A stretch of DNA of 64,000 nucleotides from Enoplolaimus lenunculus (taxonomy: Eukaryota; Nematoda; Enoplea; Enoplida; Thoracostomopsidae), in NCBI GenBank assembly GCA_030248215.1, contig JASANG010001404.1:1-64000 (forward strand). The letters are read 5' to 3'. Numbering within the stretch: the first letter of the stretch is position 1; every line of letters starts with the position of its first letter. The notes beneath the pieces were generated by a model, which saw nothing but the letters and a program-made list of their open reading frames with translations, did not search any database and was not told where the DNA came from. The position numbers were made by a program, and so were the translations under genes. This document shows positions 24,418-34,659 of this stretch, one piece after another.

Positions 24418-24790
24418 AGGGTGCAAAACGGATTGTAAAAATAACAAAAAAACGGATAGTTATCAAAACAACGGAAACGAATATTGAAGCATAAAAGTTT
24501 CAAAGATGCTTTATTTTTGTACCAACATGCGTGCAAATATTCCCCGGGTTTTCTAAAATTTTACTGAAAAATTAATTGTGGGTGTGCCGAAAGTATTAAG
24601 AGTATGGATGATTTTTATAATTCTATATTTCGTTTCAAACAGTTGCTGCAGCATATATGTAATCAAAAATTGCGAAATATACGTTGTTTATAGCTATTTT
24701 GAACGTAAAACTGGCCGAAATTCCTATATTTCTATACAACGCAAACGGACACCATTTTTCACCGGAAACGGAAATGGATATCTGGTTCCT
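24418..24790. mobile_element. hAT-like MITE, CGGAAACGG family
   Basis: AGGGTGCAAAACGG start, GAAACGAATATTGAAGCAT and TTTCAAAGATG inside, CCGGAAACGGAAATGGATA near the right end. The right terminus is replaced by TTAGGC-family sequence (about 24790-24890). Confidence 0.7.
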
Positions 24791-24890
24791 AAAGCCTAAG
24801 CCTAAGCCTAAAGCCAAGCAGAAAAATTAGTCTAAAGCTTAAGCTAACACTATTTCAGTCCCCCGCCCCTAATCTTTACATGGGCCGAAA
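24790..24890. mobile_element. Truncated TTAGGC-family MITE
   Basis: CCTAAGCCTAAGCC followed by GCTTAAGCTAACAC and CCCGCCCCTAATCTTTACA, one end of the A1 subfamily. Confidence 0.65.
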
Positions 24891-25369
24891 TTGGATTAAA
24901 CTTTAGTTTCATGCACAGCTTTTTACAATCTTTAAGGAATATATCATTAAATGCACAATGGCTGGGTTTCCGATACCCTACTTAAGTTCGACTTTACTTA
25001 ACCATTTTATTTCAGACTAACAGCTCAAGCATAGTACCCTTGATCTAGCTGAAACTATACACTGTTGTGGTACCTCCTTAATATGAAAGCAAAACTATTG
25101 TTTTTTATTATGACTATGGCTCACATTTGGCGTTTATCTGTTTCTGTTTAAAATTTAAGTATTTACTTATGTTGGCGACTTACTTCAAGTTAAGCATCAC
25201 AGTATCTTACTTGACCACAATCACCCAATGTTAATCCGTAGAAATCACTACATGGCGGGTGCCGCGGCTAATCCCCCAAGCCTATGAGATGGTGCCCACC
25301 CCTGAAAGTAATCATCCTTTTATTTTCATAAAAATAATAAAAACTGCAAAAGTTCAACATCATTTTAAC

Positions 25370-25478
25370 TGCCTGATTTTGCGTCACCTCTGGCTCTGGT
25401 AAATTTTGTTGACCTCAGGCTCCGGTTCTGGTATTTTTTGCCTCCGGTTGCACCCTGCCCTAACGGGTTAGAAAGGTC
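25370..25478. mobile_element. Fragment of the CCGGAG hAT-like MITE
   Basis: GTTGACCTCAGGCTCCGGTT and CCTCCGGTTGCACCCTG correspond to one end of the element at 50372 and 58943. Confidence 0.65.
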
Positions 25479-25608
25479 GGGTGGTAATCGCGGCACTGCC
25501 TTGCAACAGTAATTTATCATAGCAAGTAGACACCACATAAAAATAAAACACATCCCACAAAATATTTATCAATTTTTTTTTCAGTTTCAGTTTCTTATTT
25601 TTTTCCAG

Positions 25609-26246
25609 CACGAGTAATCAAAGCATGCAGCCCGGTAATTCCTTCAAATCGACCGTTGGTCCCGTCGTGTTACAAAAATCTTGGACTCTGGCAAGAAATT
25701 TGTATGTGCGCAGATCCGTTTTGCAATCGTTTCGGTATGTTTCGCAACGACTTTCAACATTTTAAGCTTGCGTCGCCAGGCGGAACCAACGTCGGGGGTG
25801 GTGCTACAAATACTATGCTATCCGTAGACGGCAATGGTGATTATTTTGCATCCGGAGGACGGTACAGTAATGCAGGGACTGGCGGAACACGACACAGAGG
25901 TCGACATATAATTACAAGAAATCAGTCCGCGTCTTCACAACACCAGCAACTTGCGTTTGCAAGCAGTAACACTGCAAGTAATCGCAATTCACATCGTGAA
26001 TTTGTGCGCCATTTGAATACGTTTGCCATAGACCCAGCAGAACCTAGCGCTAAGCCAGATTCAGGATCCGGAGGTGGATTAGGGAGCTTGTTTGGTATCG
26101 GAAGGACCAATACACGCGAAGACGGCTCAGATTTGATATTTAGCTCAACGAGACATTTGCCCATTTTGTTAGTTGTTGTTCCGTTATCAATTGGTGCGTT
26201 TGCGGTTATTTTGGTTATGATGAATTATTACTGTAAACAATGTTAA
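25609..26246 (+). CDS. Second terminal exon of a Ly6/uPAR-like membrane protein
   Basis: The exon follows a strong TTTTTTTCCAG acceptor and starts with two bases that complete a codon, exactly as in the exon at 21731. It encodes RVIKACSPV, SCYKNLGLW, EICMCADPFCNRF, a long Gly/Ser/Asn-rich linker, a hydrophobic segment (LPILLVVVPLSIGAFAVILV) and the tail NYYCKQC, identical to the other exon's tail. With exon 2 at 18601 it would give ten cysteines, the usual number for a three-finger domain. No separate upstream exon 2 was found between 22303 and 25608. Either this is a mutually exclusive last exon of the same gene, or it is the end of a duplicated gene that lost its upstream exons. An in-frame ATG with a hydrophobic stretch at 25083 (MKAKLLFFIMTMAHIW) is a weak candidate start. 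AATAAA occurs about 300 bp downstream. Confidence 0.7.
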
Positions 26247-26489
26247 TATGATTTAATATGGCGTCACGCGTTGTATACGGGCCAGGTAAGTGCACGCGAT
26301 TGATAAAAATGTTGAATACGAAAGCCTAAAACACACGTTTGGCCCTAATCTTGGCTATCAATGTACGGGCCAGCGGAGATTTCGTTGCAGATACGTCTGT
26401 TATTAATCAATTTGTTCTATAATGTTTCACAAGGCATACGGGCTTACAAAACGTTGTTGAATATATACGTTTGACTACCTAGCGTGCTG

Positions 26490-26560
26490 GCTTGCAGAGT
26501 TGGGCTGTTGGCGTTATTTCTGTAAATGAATTAGTACTGTAGACAACTTTAATAATAAAG
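26490..26560 (+). pseudogene. Decayed copy of the terminal exon tail
   Basis: GGCGTTATTTCTG and TGAATTAGTACTGTAGACAA align with the end of the exon just upstream (GCGGTTATTTTGG, TGAATTATTACTGTAAACAA). The match is short and diverged. Confidence 0.4.
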
Positions 26561-27127
26561 TTTTATACGAACCAGGAAGATGTTGTTGAAAATGCAACCA
26601 GCCTATACGAGCCTACAACGGGTTGTGGTTACAATGAATCTCCAGCAGTGTGGAACAACAGCAACTCCAACAGACGTGGAAACATTCAAGCTAACAAAAC
26701 TTAAAAAAGAACATTTTGTTAATATTTTTGTTGAACTCTTTTACTTACAGATATTTTCAGCCGTTTTCATTGTCTGAAATTTTTTCGACGACATCAAAGA
26801 ATTCTATGTTAGGATCGTTTTTCGATCCCATCCTGTTGCAATGAACTTCGTTGCCCTCTCGACTATTAGTAATTCACGGTTGCAGTTGTGGGGGTAGAAA
26901 GAGCGCTTGCTGATACGATTACTTGGTGGCGACGGTCATGTACACCAACAACATTCAAAATCGAATTCGATGAGGGAGTATGAAAAAGTACAGACGAAAA
27001 GCTTAAAGAATGTTACGTTATTAATGTTAAATTTATTTTATCAGCCTGAAAAATTTGATGTGGTTGATCTTTGCATCCCAGACTTTGAAGATGTATCGCT
27101 TTTCCGCGGTACTCCAATAAACTTTAG

Positions 27128-27192
27128 ACTATTTTGCTTGGGCTTAGGCATAGGAATAGGTTTGCACTGTTACGCCTCTCTAAGTAACATTG
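27128..27192. mobile_element. Truncated TTAGGC-family MITE (A2)
   Basis: GGGCTTAGGCATAGGAATAGG then GCACTGTTACGCCTCTCTAA, the ACTGTTACGCC end of subfamily A2. Confidence 0.55.
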
Positions 27193-27194
27193 CC

Positions 27195-27235
27195 ATTGGT
27201 TGGTTATGATGAATTATTTAATGTAAAATACTGTT
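27195..27235 (+). pseudogene. Second decayed copy of the terminal exon tail
   Basis: GGTTATGATGAATTATT, followed shortly by TGTAAA, repeats the last codons of the exon at 25609. It directly abuts a TTAGGC MITE fragment (27128-27192). Confidence 0.4.
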
Positions 27236-27424
27236 TGGTAAAACGTATGTGAGCATGCGTGCGACATCGTTGAATAAATCTTAGCAACCAATACTGGCCT
27301 AGGAAAATATGCCGTTGTTGTTTTGGTTTTACCATAAATTATCATTATGAAGCAGTGGTAGAGGCACACTTTGTGCAAATTCCACATTACCATGCGTTCA
27401 CCAGGTGAATTTTGAGGGGGTAGT

Positions 27425-27835
27425 GTAGATGGACACTGAAGCTGCGTTGCATACTGAAGTTTTTTTGGCTTCAGTGCGTTGCATATTGAAGCTTTTTTGG
27501 CTTCAGTGCATTAAATACTGAAATTTTTTGGCTTTAGTGCGTTCCATACTGAAGCTTATTGGCTTCAATGTGCAGCGCATTGAAGCTTTTTGGCTTCAGT
27601 GTGCAACAAACTGAATGTTTTCACGAATAAAGCAAACACTATCGCCCAGCCGTTTATGATATTTGTGGAGTTAAGATCAGAGTAACGTGTTAGCTGGCGT
27701 CCGTGTGCTGGACAATAGAGCTTTCGGGCGTTGGTGCGCTGGGCACTGAAGGTTTTAGATTACGGTGTCTATCACACTGAAGCTTTTTAGTATTAGTGTC
27801 CAGCACACAGAAGCTTTTTGGATTCAGTGTTCATC
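27425..27835. repeat. Array of self-complementary ACTGAAGC/GCTTCAGT units
   Basis: About nine units, each able to form a hairpin from ACTGAAGC, a T-rich loop and GGCTTCAGTG, spaced 35-60 bp apart with diverged members toward the right. No coding frame is maintained. Confidence 0.8.
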
Positions 27836-28261
27836 TCTTTACGCATGATATTGTGAAATTTGCATTACAGACCGAAAATGCGTAGCTACAGCCACCCTAA
27901 ATGCATCTATAGGGCGTAAAAATGAAACACCTGATAAACCATATTAGCTGCCTGTTTGTGAGAGATACTAGCTATGTACATTGGACCACTGTTTGCCGTC
28001 TTATGAAAAAGTTAGGTGCTCATTTTGATAACGTACGTAACGTTTTCAAGCTCATAAGAGTTAAGAAAACTTCGCAGAAAAAATATTGTGCAATGCTGTT
28101 GTAGAAAGCATGGTTTTTAACAGAAATAGAAAAAAGGCGATGAAAGGAAAAAACACGACCAACTTAGAAAGAATTGTTGATTGTTTTATCGAATTTTGTT
28201 ATGTGTTTACAAGAGATGACTCTGATAGAAACACAAAACCAGATACGAGTATATAATATTA

Positions 28262-28345
28262 ATACCAATAAATTAACAATAATAATAATAATAGTAATAA
28301 TAATATTAATAATAATAATAATAATATAATAATAATAATAATAAC
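28262..28345. repeat. (AAT)n microsatellite
   Basis: Near-perfect ATA/AAT trinucleotide run with a few interruptions. Confidence 0.9.
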
Positions 28346-28349
28346 TGTG

Positions 28350-28960
28350 GGTATACCCGGTGTAGCGTGTGTATGTGCAGAGGGTGTAATGTTAAGAATA
28401 CTCGTGCACATATAGCACCAGAGTAAATTAAGGTATTTTCCTCGAAATACACAACCTTCAAATTGCAATTTCTGAATTGACCCAAGTTAAAAAATGACGC
28501 ATAATCAAATGATCGCAGTTATAAAACCTTTATAAGCATAAAAAAATTTTGTGAAAACTTTATAGTCAGCCTAAAATATTCTATTAAATTCAGTACACTT
28601 ACTCGAAACCAAAAAATCGTTGAATCAATAAAGCCCGCCTGCACGTCTCGTAATTTGTCGTACAGGATGCACAATGCTAAAATCCCCTTCAGCCCATTAC
28701 CTCTCGCACCTAAAGCTTGTGCTAGCTTAGTACCTACGCGTGAGCATTGTGACGCACAAAGCGCTATTCAAAAAATTTTTTCGTTCGCATGCTATAATTG
28801 CGCACTAGGCGCTATTCCACAGAATTTTTCCGTCCTCATGAAATTTTTTGAACCTTTCAGATTGTTTGGTGCCTACCCCCATCCCATTCGTACCTTTTCA
28901 AAATTTTCTCCAAATTTTTGGACCTTTCAGGTTCTTTGGCTAAGAAGCACATTTTTGTAT
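28350..28960. other. No gene recognised
   Basis: A 105-codon open frame at 28655 contains repeated TTTGAACCTTTCAG-like words and no recognised domain. It probably belongs to the repeat that ends in the tRNA-like segment. Confidence 0.35.
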
Positions 28961-28963
28961 AAA

Positions 28964-29034
28964 TGTGGGTAGCGCGCTTGACTCGCGAGCGATAGGTCCG
29001 AGGTTCGATTCAATTCCCGGTGTGACCATATGTT
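28964..29034 (+). mobile_element. tRNA-derived SINE head or tRNA pseudogene
   Basis: GGGTAGCGCGCTTGACTCGC resembles an A box with anticodon arm, and GAGGTTCGATTC is a B box, with two extra bases before TTCCCGG. The 3' flank is GC-rich and not tRNA-like. The two-base insertion argues against a working tRNA. Confidence 0.55.
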
Positions 29035-29504
29035 TCGGAGAAATTTAGTGAAAAATTAGTTTATTCTCAGTACTTCGGAAAAAGGGGTCGTCCCGACCGC
29101 GCAGTTCTGACACGCACGGAGCGTGCGCCGGCGGGCGGCGGCATGCGCTGTCGTCTGGCTCAGTAAAGTATAGCGCAACCCTTAGCGTTCTTATAGCTGT
29201 ATCATTTTTTACACCTTTGTCACTTATATAGGCATAAAACCTCGCACCAGATCCACTTAGATTTAGGCTTTAAAAACAACTTTGTACAGAAAAAAAACAA
29301 AAAACGTACAGAAAGCAAGTTTTCGAATCTGCGTGTGATCTTCGCTCTTCAACTATTATATTGGTAAAAACACTAAATACTTCCGTTTCAAAAAAACATT
29401 GTGCAATAAAATATTACGCATTTTCAAAAATCGCTGCATAATACAATGTGCAATTGTGTCGGTATACACGAAAATAAACAAATGGCCGAATTGTATATTG
29501 CAGT

Positions 29505-29868
29505 CAGAATGCAACCAGAATTCCGGTTTCGGTAAGGAAATCCGGTATTTTTCATTATTTCGTTCCGGTATTACATCCGGTATTTGTTGATAATTTTGAG
29601 TTTCAATAGTGAAAGTTGAACTTTTTCGAAGATTTTTTCTGTAGAATTAATATAACTAAAAACATGACGTTGGTAAAAAATGTGGCATTTCTTTTTAACA
29701 TCGCGGTTTAACGCTTAAATTTAAACAGTATACCTAAATGTTTTTGCGCTACTCAGTTCCGGCAGAAACTTAGCATTATTTTCAGCTTCTGGTTCATTTA
29801 GAAAATCCGGTATTTTTAGTTTGCGGTTCTGTTCCGTGCATTTAGTAATTTCGTCTGCACCCTGAATG
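29505..29868. mobile_element. hAT-like MITE, ATCCGGTATTT family
   Basis: Ends CAGAATGCAACC and CTGCACCCTG are near inverted repeats. ATCCGGTATTT recurs inside in both halves. Flanks ATTGCAGT and AATGCAAT resemble an old 8-bp duplication. Confidence 0.6.
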
Positions 29869-30039
29869 CAATTTTACTACGCGCATGTGCAGTACGAAAT
29901 TTCCACATATCGTCACAGTAACAAACGTTTTTGGTTCCAGCCTTGAGCGGCTTTGATCAAACATGATCAAGTTTTTACAGTTGTATTGCAGTAGCGAAAA
30001 AAGCCAGTGCTAAAGTCCACGATTTTCATCTCTGGCTCA

Positions 30040-30215
30040 TGTAAAGATCAGGGGTGAACGTTTTCTGGGTGCTGCAAAAGAGTAAGCTTAAGCTTTAGGC
30101 GAATTTTTCGCTTAGTCTTAAGCTTAGACATAGTTTTATGCTTAGCCTCAGGTATAAGGTCATTGAGTTAAGAATATGATTATACTACTGTTCCGGCCCT
30201 GTTCTATACAATGCC
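30040..30215. mobile_element. TTAGGC-family MITE (A1), degraded
   Basis: CTCATGTAAAGATCAGGGG start and CTGTTCCGGCCCTGTTCTATAC end around a decayed TTAGGC core. Confidence 0.65.
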
Positions 30216-30280
30216 ACACTGATTTTTTTGCCACAGATAAAAGCTATATAACCACGCCGCCTTGGTTTTAAGCACTGGGG

Positions 30281-33200
30281 TTAAAATATTGTTTCGATGC
30301 AACGTTTTTCGTCAGATGTTAAATATGGATGCCAAAAATCGACCAGAAGTACAATCCGTGGAACAGCCGCAAACGCCGAGACGTAAACGGAATGTTCAAA
30401 CGAATCATCAAAAATTAAACAACGCCCTCGCGTCCACGAGACTGTCTTTTGATCAATTGTAATTGACGCCAATGGAAAACGCTGAGAGAAAATTGGACTG
30501 GCCGGGATTTGAAGTCCTGAAAACGGTAGAAAAGAAAAATCCAATTCGTGTTCAGCATGAATTGATGATTTAAGCATCACTGTTTTAAAAGAATCACTTC
30601 TGGGCAGGGTGTTAACGAATAGTAAAAATAACGGAAACGAAAACAGAAACGGAAAACGGATATTGAAGTATATAAAAGTTTCAAAATTGTTTTATTTTTA
30701 TGTCAACACAATTGTGGTATGCATATATTATTTGGCCTTTCTAACATTTTATAGAAAAAATAGCGGATGCAACGAAGATTTTAAGATTTCGGATGAATTT
30801 CGTACTGTTATTTCATTTCGAACAATCACAGCATACCTGTAATGAAAAATTGCGATATATACTTTGTGATTTTCAACTAATTTGTGAGCATAAAATAACA
30901 TAATTTCCGGTATATTTCTGTAACGGGGACACATATTTCTAACCATATATATACAAAGTCTAGATCAAAATAAATATTCATTTCAGTGCCACTTGATTAT
31001 ATTCAACAGTAACATTGCCAAACAAACTTGTAAAACACCAGTCATTCAAAAGATAATTTGAAACCAAAACAAAGAGACGAGATAAATCTAGTGATTAAAA
31101 CAGGTCGAACCGCGGCTATTGTATAGCATATACTTAAGCCTAAGCCTGAGCCTAAGTCTGTTATCTTAAATGCGGAGGAACCGGTACTAGGGCTCAAATT
31201 GCAAAGAACTGGCGGCCCATGCCAAGATCAGGAGCGGAACGTTTTTCTGTGGGACTAGAATAGAATAAGCTTCAGTTTTAGACTATTTTTCTGCTTGGCT
31301 TAGGCTTAGGAATAAGCTTATAATACTGTTCCGCCCCTGTTCTTTACATTGGCCGATCTGGCAATGAACAAAGACTTTCGTCACCACCATTTCTACATTT
31401 AACAAAGATAAAGTTTCCAATAAAAGTAACAAAAAAAATTTAAAATCCAGGTTTGAAATGCAATACTCTGTTTAAAATAAATTATTATATTTCAGAACAA
31501 ACTCACTTTTCGCAACAAACTCACCCAAATGACACCGCAGTCTCACGTTGGTGCTTCCATAATGCGGCTCAATGCACGATCCGGGTTCAATCATTGAGAA
31601 AAATGCGTTTGCAAAAATGTTTGCACGACACAAAACAGACGGTATTGAATTAAGAATAGTTGTAGTTGACGGAAACAGATCCCACACAGGTTGTTGACGT
31701 CGACCTTGAGCTATTAATTTAAGCGTTTTCCAGGTTCCCAATGGAGTTTCTTAAAACATAACAGAAATATAACTACATTTGTCTGGTTACGTAATACACT
31801 TGCGGTTAACTGAGGCATTTTCTTAAAATGTATATACTGCAAGAAATACTGGTCCATGTAAAGATCAGAGGACGAACGTTTTTCTACGGGCCTGCAATAA
31901 TGCAAGGTTAACCATTAGACTATTTTTTGCTTAGGCTTAAGTACAAGTTCATTTTTATGTTTAGGTTTAGACTTAGGAATATGCTCTCAAACTGCTGTTA
32001 CGGCGGTAAACTGTATGAAATGCCTACGTATATAGAAACCCTAACAGAACAGTAAAACACAATAGAAAGAACAGTGTATTTTGATTTGAGGTACTCGACC
32101 CTGTATCCAGGTTACAATTAAGAGCCGAAAATATCTCACCAAATAAACATAGTGTTAATACCGTTCTTGGTCCAAAACGCGTGCGTCTGTTTCAATTTGA
32201 TGACCTGGCAAAATTCAGTCCAAATTAGGTCACAGTTTGCTTCAAGGCATTCAATCGATTGCTGATATGTTACCGGTAATTGTTCAACGGTCCAAATTGC
32301 TTGACTCAATAACGTCAGATCGCGAATATATAGAATATATTGTGATCCCAGGTCGCGTCGTCCACACTCCAACGCCGATTGAATTCGACCAAAACACTGC
32401 TTATCATTCGCTAACCTAAGGAAACCCCTGAAACAATTCCGCAGCCTAACCTTAAACCTCGCTTCAGTGTAAAAATACCTGTAATTAACCCTAGTCCTAA
32501 GCTTAAGTCTAAAGCAATAAAAAATTGGTCTTAAGCTTAAACTTACTCTATTGGAGCTAGCGGAAAAACGGTACTCCTCTCAACGTAAACATGGGCCCAA
32601 ATAGTTTATACATATGTCTAGTTTTTCAAATTAACCAAATACGTATTAAGACGTCCAAAACGCTCGATGTAGTAAAACCTATTTTTGCATTTTCCACTTT
32701 TCCAGCACCTAAAAGCAATTTTGCAACAAAAACATTGCCGACTGGCGTGCTATAAAAGTGTTGCGAATCTGCGTTGACAATAGAATATACTTGTTTCTGT
32801 AATTTCGATCAAAAGTCACTGAAAAATCATGAGCGCTTCCCAGGATTTCATTTTGGAAGACAGACAACTTCGCTTTTCAATCAGACAGAGCAAGTGACAA
32901 ATTTTTCTGGCCTTTGCAGATTGTTCTATAGCCTGTTTTTTTCCAGCTTTTCCAGAAGTTTCGGGGGACATATGACTCTATCCCACCTTGTGCAATGTGA
33001 CTCTGATCTTACAACAGTTCAATACAGAGATATCAGTATATAGAATTTGGCAGAGCGAAATATCCGGTTGTACCCTAACATGGAACCATTGACAGTTGTG
33101 GAAGCAACATACTTAATCAATGATTAGAGATTTTGGCCAATGTAAAGAACAGGGGCGGAACAGTATTACAAGCATATTCCTAAGCCTAAGCCAAGCAAAA

Positions 33201-33718
33201 AAAATAATCTAAAGCTTAAGTTTACTCTTTCCTAGTCCCACAGAAAAACGTTCCGCCCCTGATCTTAATACATGGGCCGAGATTTTCAATTACAAATTAA
33301 ATCACTTTAATCGTCTGGGCCAATGCACAGAACAGGGGCGGAACAGTATTATAAGCATATTACTACTTAAGCGTAAGTCTAAGCGTAAGAATGAGTTTAT
33401 TTCTAAGCCTAAGCCAAGCAAAAAAATTAATCTAATGGTTAAGCTTACTCTATTGTAGTCCCACAGAAAAACATTCCGCCCCTGATCTTTACATGGTGTG
33501 GAACGGTTATACCCAAGGCAGAACTTACTAAATTTATCCACTGCGAACCTCCGTACGTCAGTTGTTTTTTGACATCGAGCACAATTTGGCTGATAACAAA
33601 TTGACGTGTCGGCGACTTCATAAAATCGCGAAGTTCCGGTCGAAATTTGAAGCAACGAAACCAATATTAACACTAACACGCAAATCGCGACAACGGAAAC
33701 TATTAGCAGTAAAACCAT
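30281..33718 (-). CDS. Aspartate beta-hydroxylase domain-containing protein (ASPHD1/2-like), four exons
   Basis: Exons in transcript order are 33718-33513, 32415-32162, 31749-31525 and 30516-30281. Their phases (2, 1, 1) fit and give about 306 residues. Residues 1-23 form a membrane anchor (MVLLLIVSVVAICVLVLILV), as in type II ASPHD proteins, followed by CYQPNCARCQ, comparable to the cysteine pair of human ASPHD2. The catalytic-fold region shows FSMIEPGSCIEPHYGSTNVR, then RCHLGLQIP, then GRCLIFDDSFEHSV, then LVDFWHP. These hold the first iron-binding His (HYG), the second His (FEH) and the arginine before the final strand. The family has the Fe(II)/2-oxoglutarate hydroxylase fold; the role of ASPHD members is poorly known. 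A TTTCAG lies 27 bases before the ATG and could be an intron end or trans-splice site. The exon 2 start could also be 32427. MITEs fill the introns. Strong assignment to the family; ASPHD1 versus ASPHD2 is not resolved. Confidence 0.88.
30605..30940. mobile_element. hAT-like MITE, CGGAAACGG family, right end lost
   Basis: CAGGGTGTTAACGAATAG start, GGATATTGAAGTATATAAAAG and the CAACACAATTG segment as in the copy at 43828. It lies in the last intron of the ASPHD-like gene. Confidence 0.65.
31214..31354. mobile_element. TTAGGC-family MITE (A1) with 8-bp duplication
   Basis: GGCCCATGCCAAGATCAGGA start and CTGTTCTTTACATTGGCC end. Flanks GAACTGGC and GATCTGGC differ by one base. Intronic in the ASPHD-like gene. 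Confidence 0.82.
31852..32005. mobile_element. TTAGGC-family MITE (A1), degraded
   Basis: GGTCCATGTAAAGATCAGAG start, GGCTTAAG and TTAGACTTAGG core, GCTGTTACGGCGG end. Intronic. Confidence 0.6.
32475..32605. mobile_element. TTAGGC-family MITE fragment
   Basis: CCTAAGCTTAAGTCTAAAGC, GCTTAAACTTACTCTATTG and AACATGGGCCC mark one half of a family member, just beyond the exon 2 acceptor of the ASPHD-like gene. Confidence 0.55.
33135..33278. mobile_element. TTAGGC-family MITE (A1) with perfect 8-bp duplication
   Basis: GGCCAATGTAAAGAACAGGG to CTGATCTTAATACATGGGCC, with GAGATTTT directly on both sides. One of the cleanest copies, with few TTAGGC words. Intron 1 of the ASPHD-like gene. Confidence 0.9.
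33317..33496. mobile_element. TTAGGC-family MITE (A1) beside the ASPHD-like exon 1 donor
   Basis: GGCCAATGCACAGAACAGGG to CCTGATCTTTACATGG. Its edge lies about 17 bases from the proposed splice donor of exon 1. Confidence 0.8.
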
Positions 33719-34023
33719 TATTTGCCCTCAAGTAATATTTATACTGAAATTTGGTTTCAGTGTGTAATTGGGTACAACTGGAACTCTGCCTTCAGCTCTG
33801 GCAGAAAGTTTGCCGGTGGTTCCGACATTTTTTGTAATGAAGTTTTTTGTAGTTTTATAACAAAACTGCTCCTTGCTGAGTTGGTTTGTAAGCTTGGGGC
33901 AGTTGTGGAATCTTTAATTGCCGAGAATTCTCACAACGAAGGATAAAACCAAAATGTCTGTCAATTGCTCGTTGGCTCTTGCTTATATGTAGCAAGTTCA
34001 GAGATATTTTTGTTAATACTAAC

Positions 34024-34165
34024 TTCGGCCTATGTATTGAACAGGGTCGGATTGTTATATGGTGGGGAATCAATAGTCAGTTTAAGCTTTGGACTAACTT
34101 TGGTTGGGCTTAGGCTTAGGAATAGGCTCATCTTTTACGTTTAGGCTTAGAAATATACTTATGCC
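34024..34165. mobile_element. TTAGGC-family MITE, degraded
   Basis: CGGCCTATGTATTGAACAGG start, GGGCTTAGGCTTAGGAATAG core, ACTTATGCCATGTTGCAACC junction with the next element. Confidence 0.6.
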
Positions 34166-34174
34166 ATGTTGCAA

Positions 34175-34490
34175 CCAGAGGTGAAAAATACCGAGCTAGA
34201 TGTCAACGAAACTTGCCGGATGTGAGGCGAACTTAGGTAGTAAAAATGATGAATTTGATAATTTTAGCCGATATTTGCGAGATGTTGTTAAGTTGTTTGG
34301 TTTTACGCTAATTTTCTGCGAAATTTCGGAAATTCCCTGAAAATTGTGACAGAGTAAAACGAAACGCGCTAAACAGATAGGTTTTGCAAAATTATCGCAA
34401 ATTTTACTACCGAAATTGCCGGAACCTCCGGCAAAAATTCTACTCAAGCCGGAGGCCGAATTTCTGCCGGAGCCACAGGTTGCACCCTTC
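34175..34490. mobile_element. hAT-like MITE, CCGGAG family
   Basis: TTGCAACCAGAGGTGAAAAA start and GGAGCCACAGGTTGCACCC end. TTGTTTGGTTTTACGC and AACGCGCTAAACAGATA inside are shared with the copies at 50372 and 58943. Confidence 0.7.
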
Positions 34491-34659
34491 AGGTATAGTT
34501 GGAATCTCGCCCTGACTACAACACGGTGTTTCACCATCTTAGTTCTTTTAGTCGAGAAGCTCAGAGCACCAGATATAAGCAATAAAATTTACTGCACCAT
34601 AAGTCTATATTAATAGCTCAAAACTGCCGCAGTATTAAATAATAAATAATTAATACAGG

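Noticed and set aside
28964-29034. Functional tRNA gene
   Set aside because: Two extra bases in the T-arm region and no proper acceptor stem. More likely a SINE head.
30262-30462. Plus-strand gene at 30262
   Set aside because: It is the antisense shadow of the last ASPHD-like exon, which encodes GRCLIFDDSFEHSV on the minus strand.
31453-31653. Plus-strand cysteine-containing exon resembling a three-finger segment (KCVCKNVC)
   Set aside because: It lies opposite the ASPHD-like exon carrying the HYG motif, and the plus frames are broken by stops.
32237-32419. Plus-strand coding frame at 32237
   Set aside because: Antisense to ASPHD-like exon 2. The minus strand fits the family and the splice phases.
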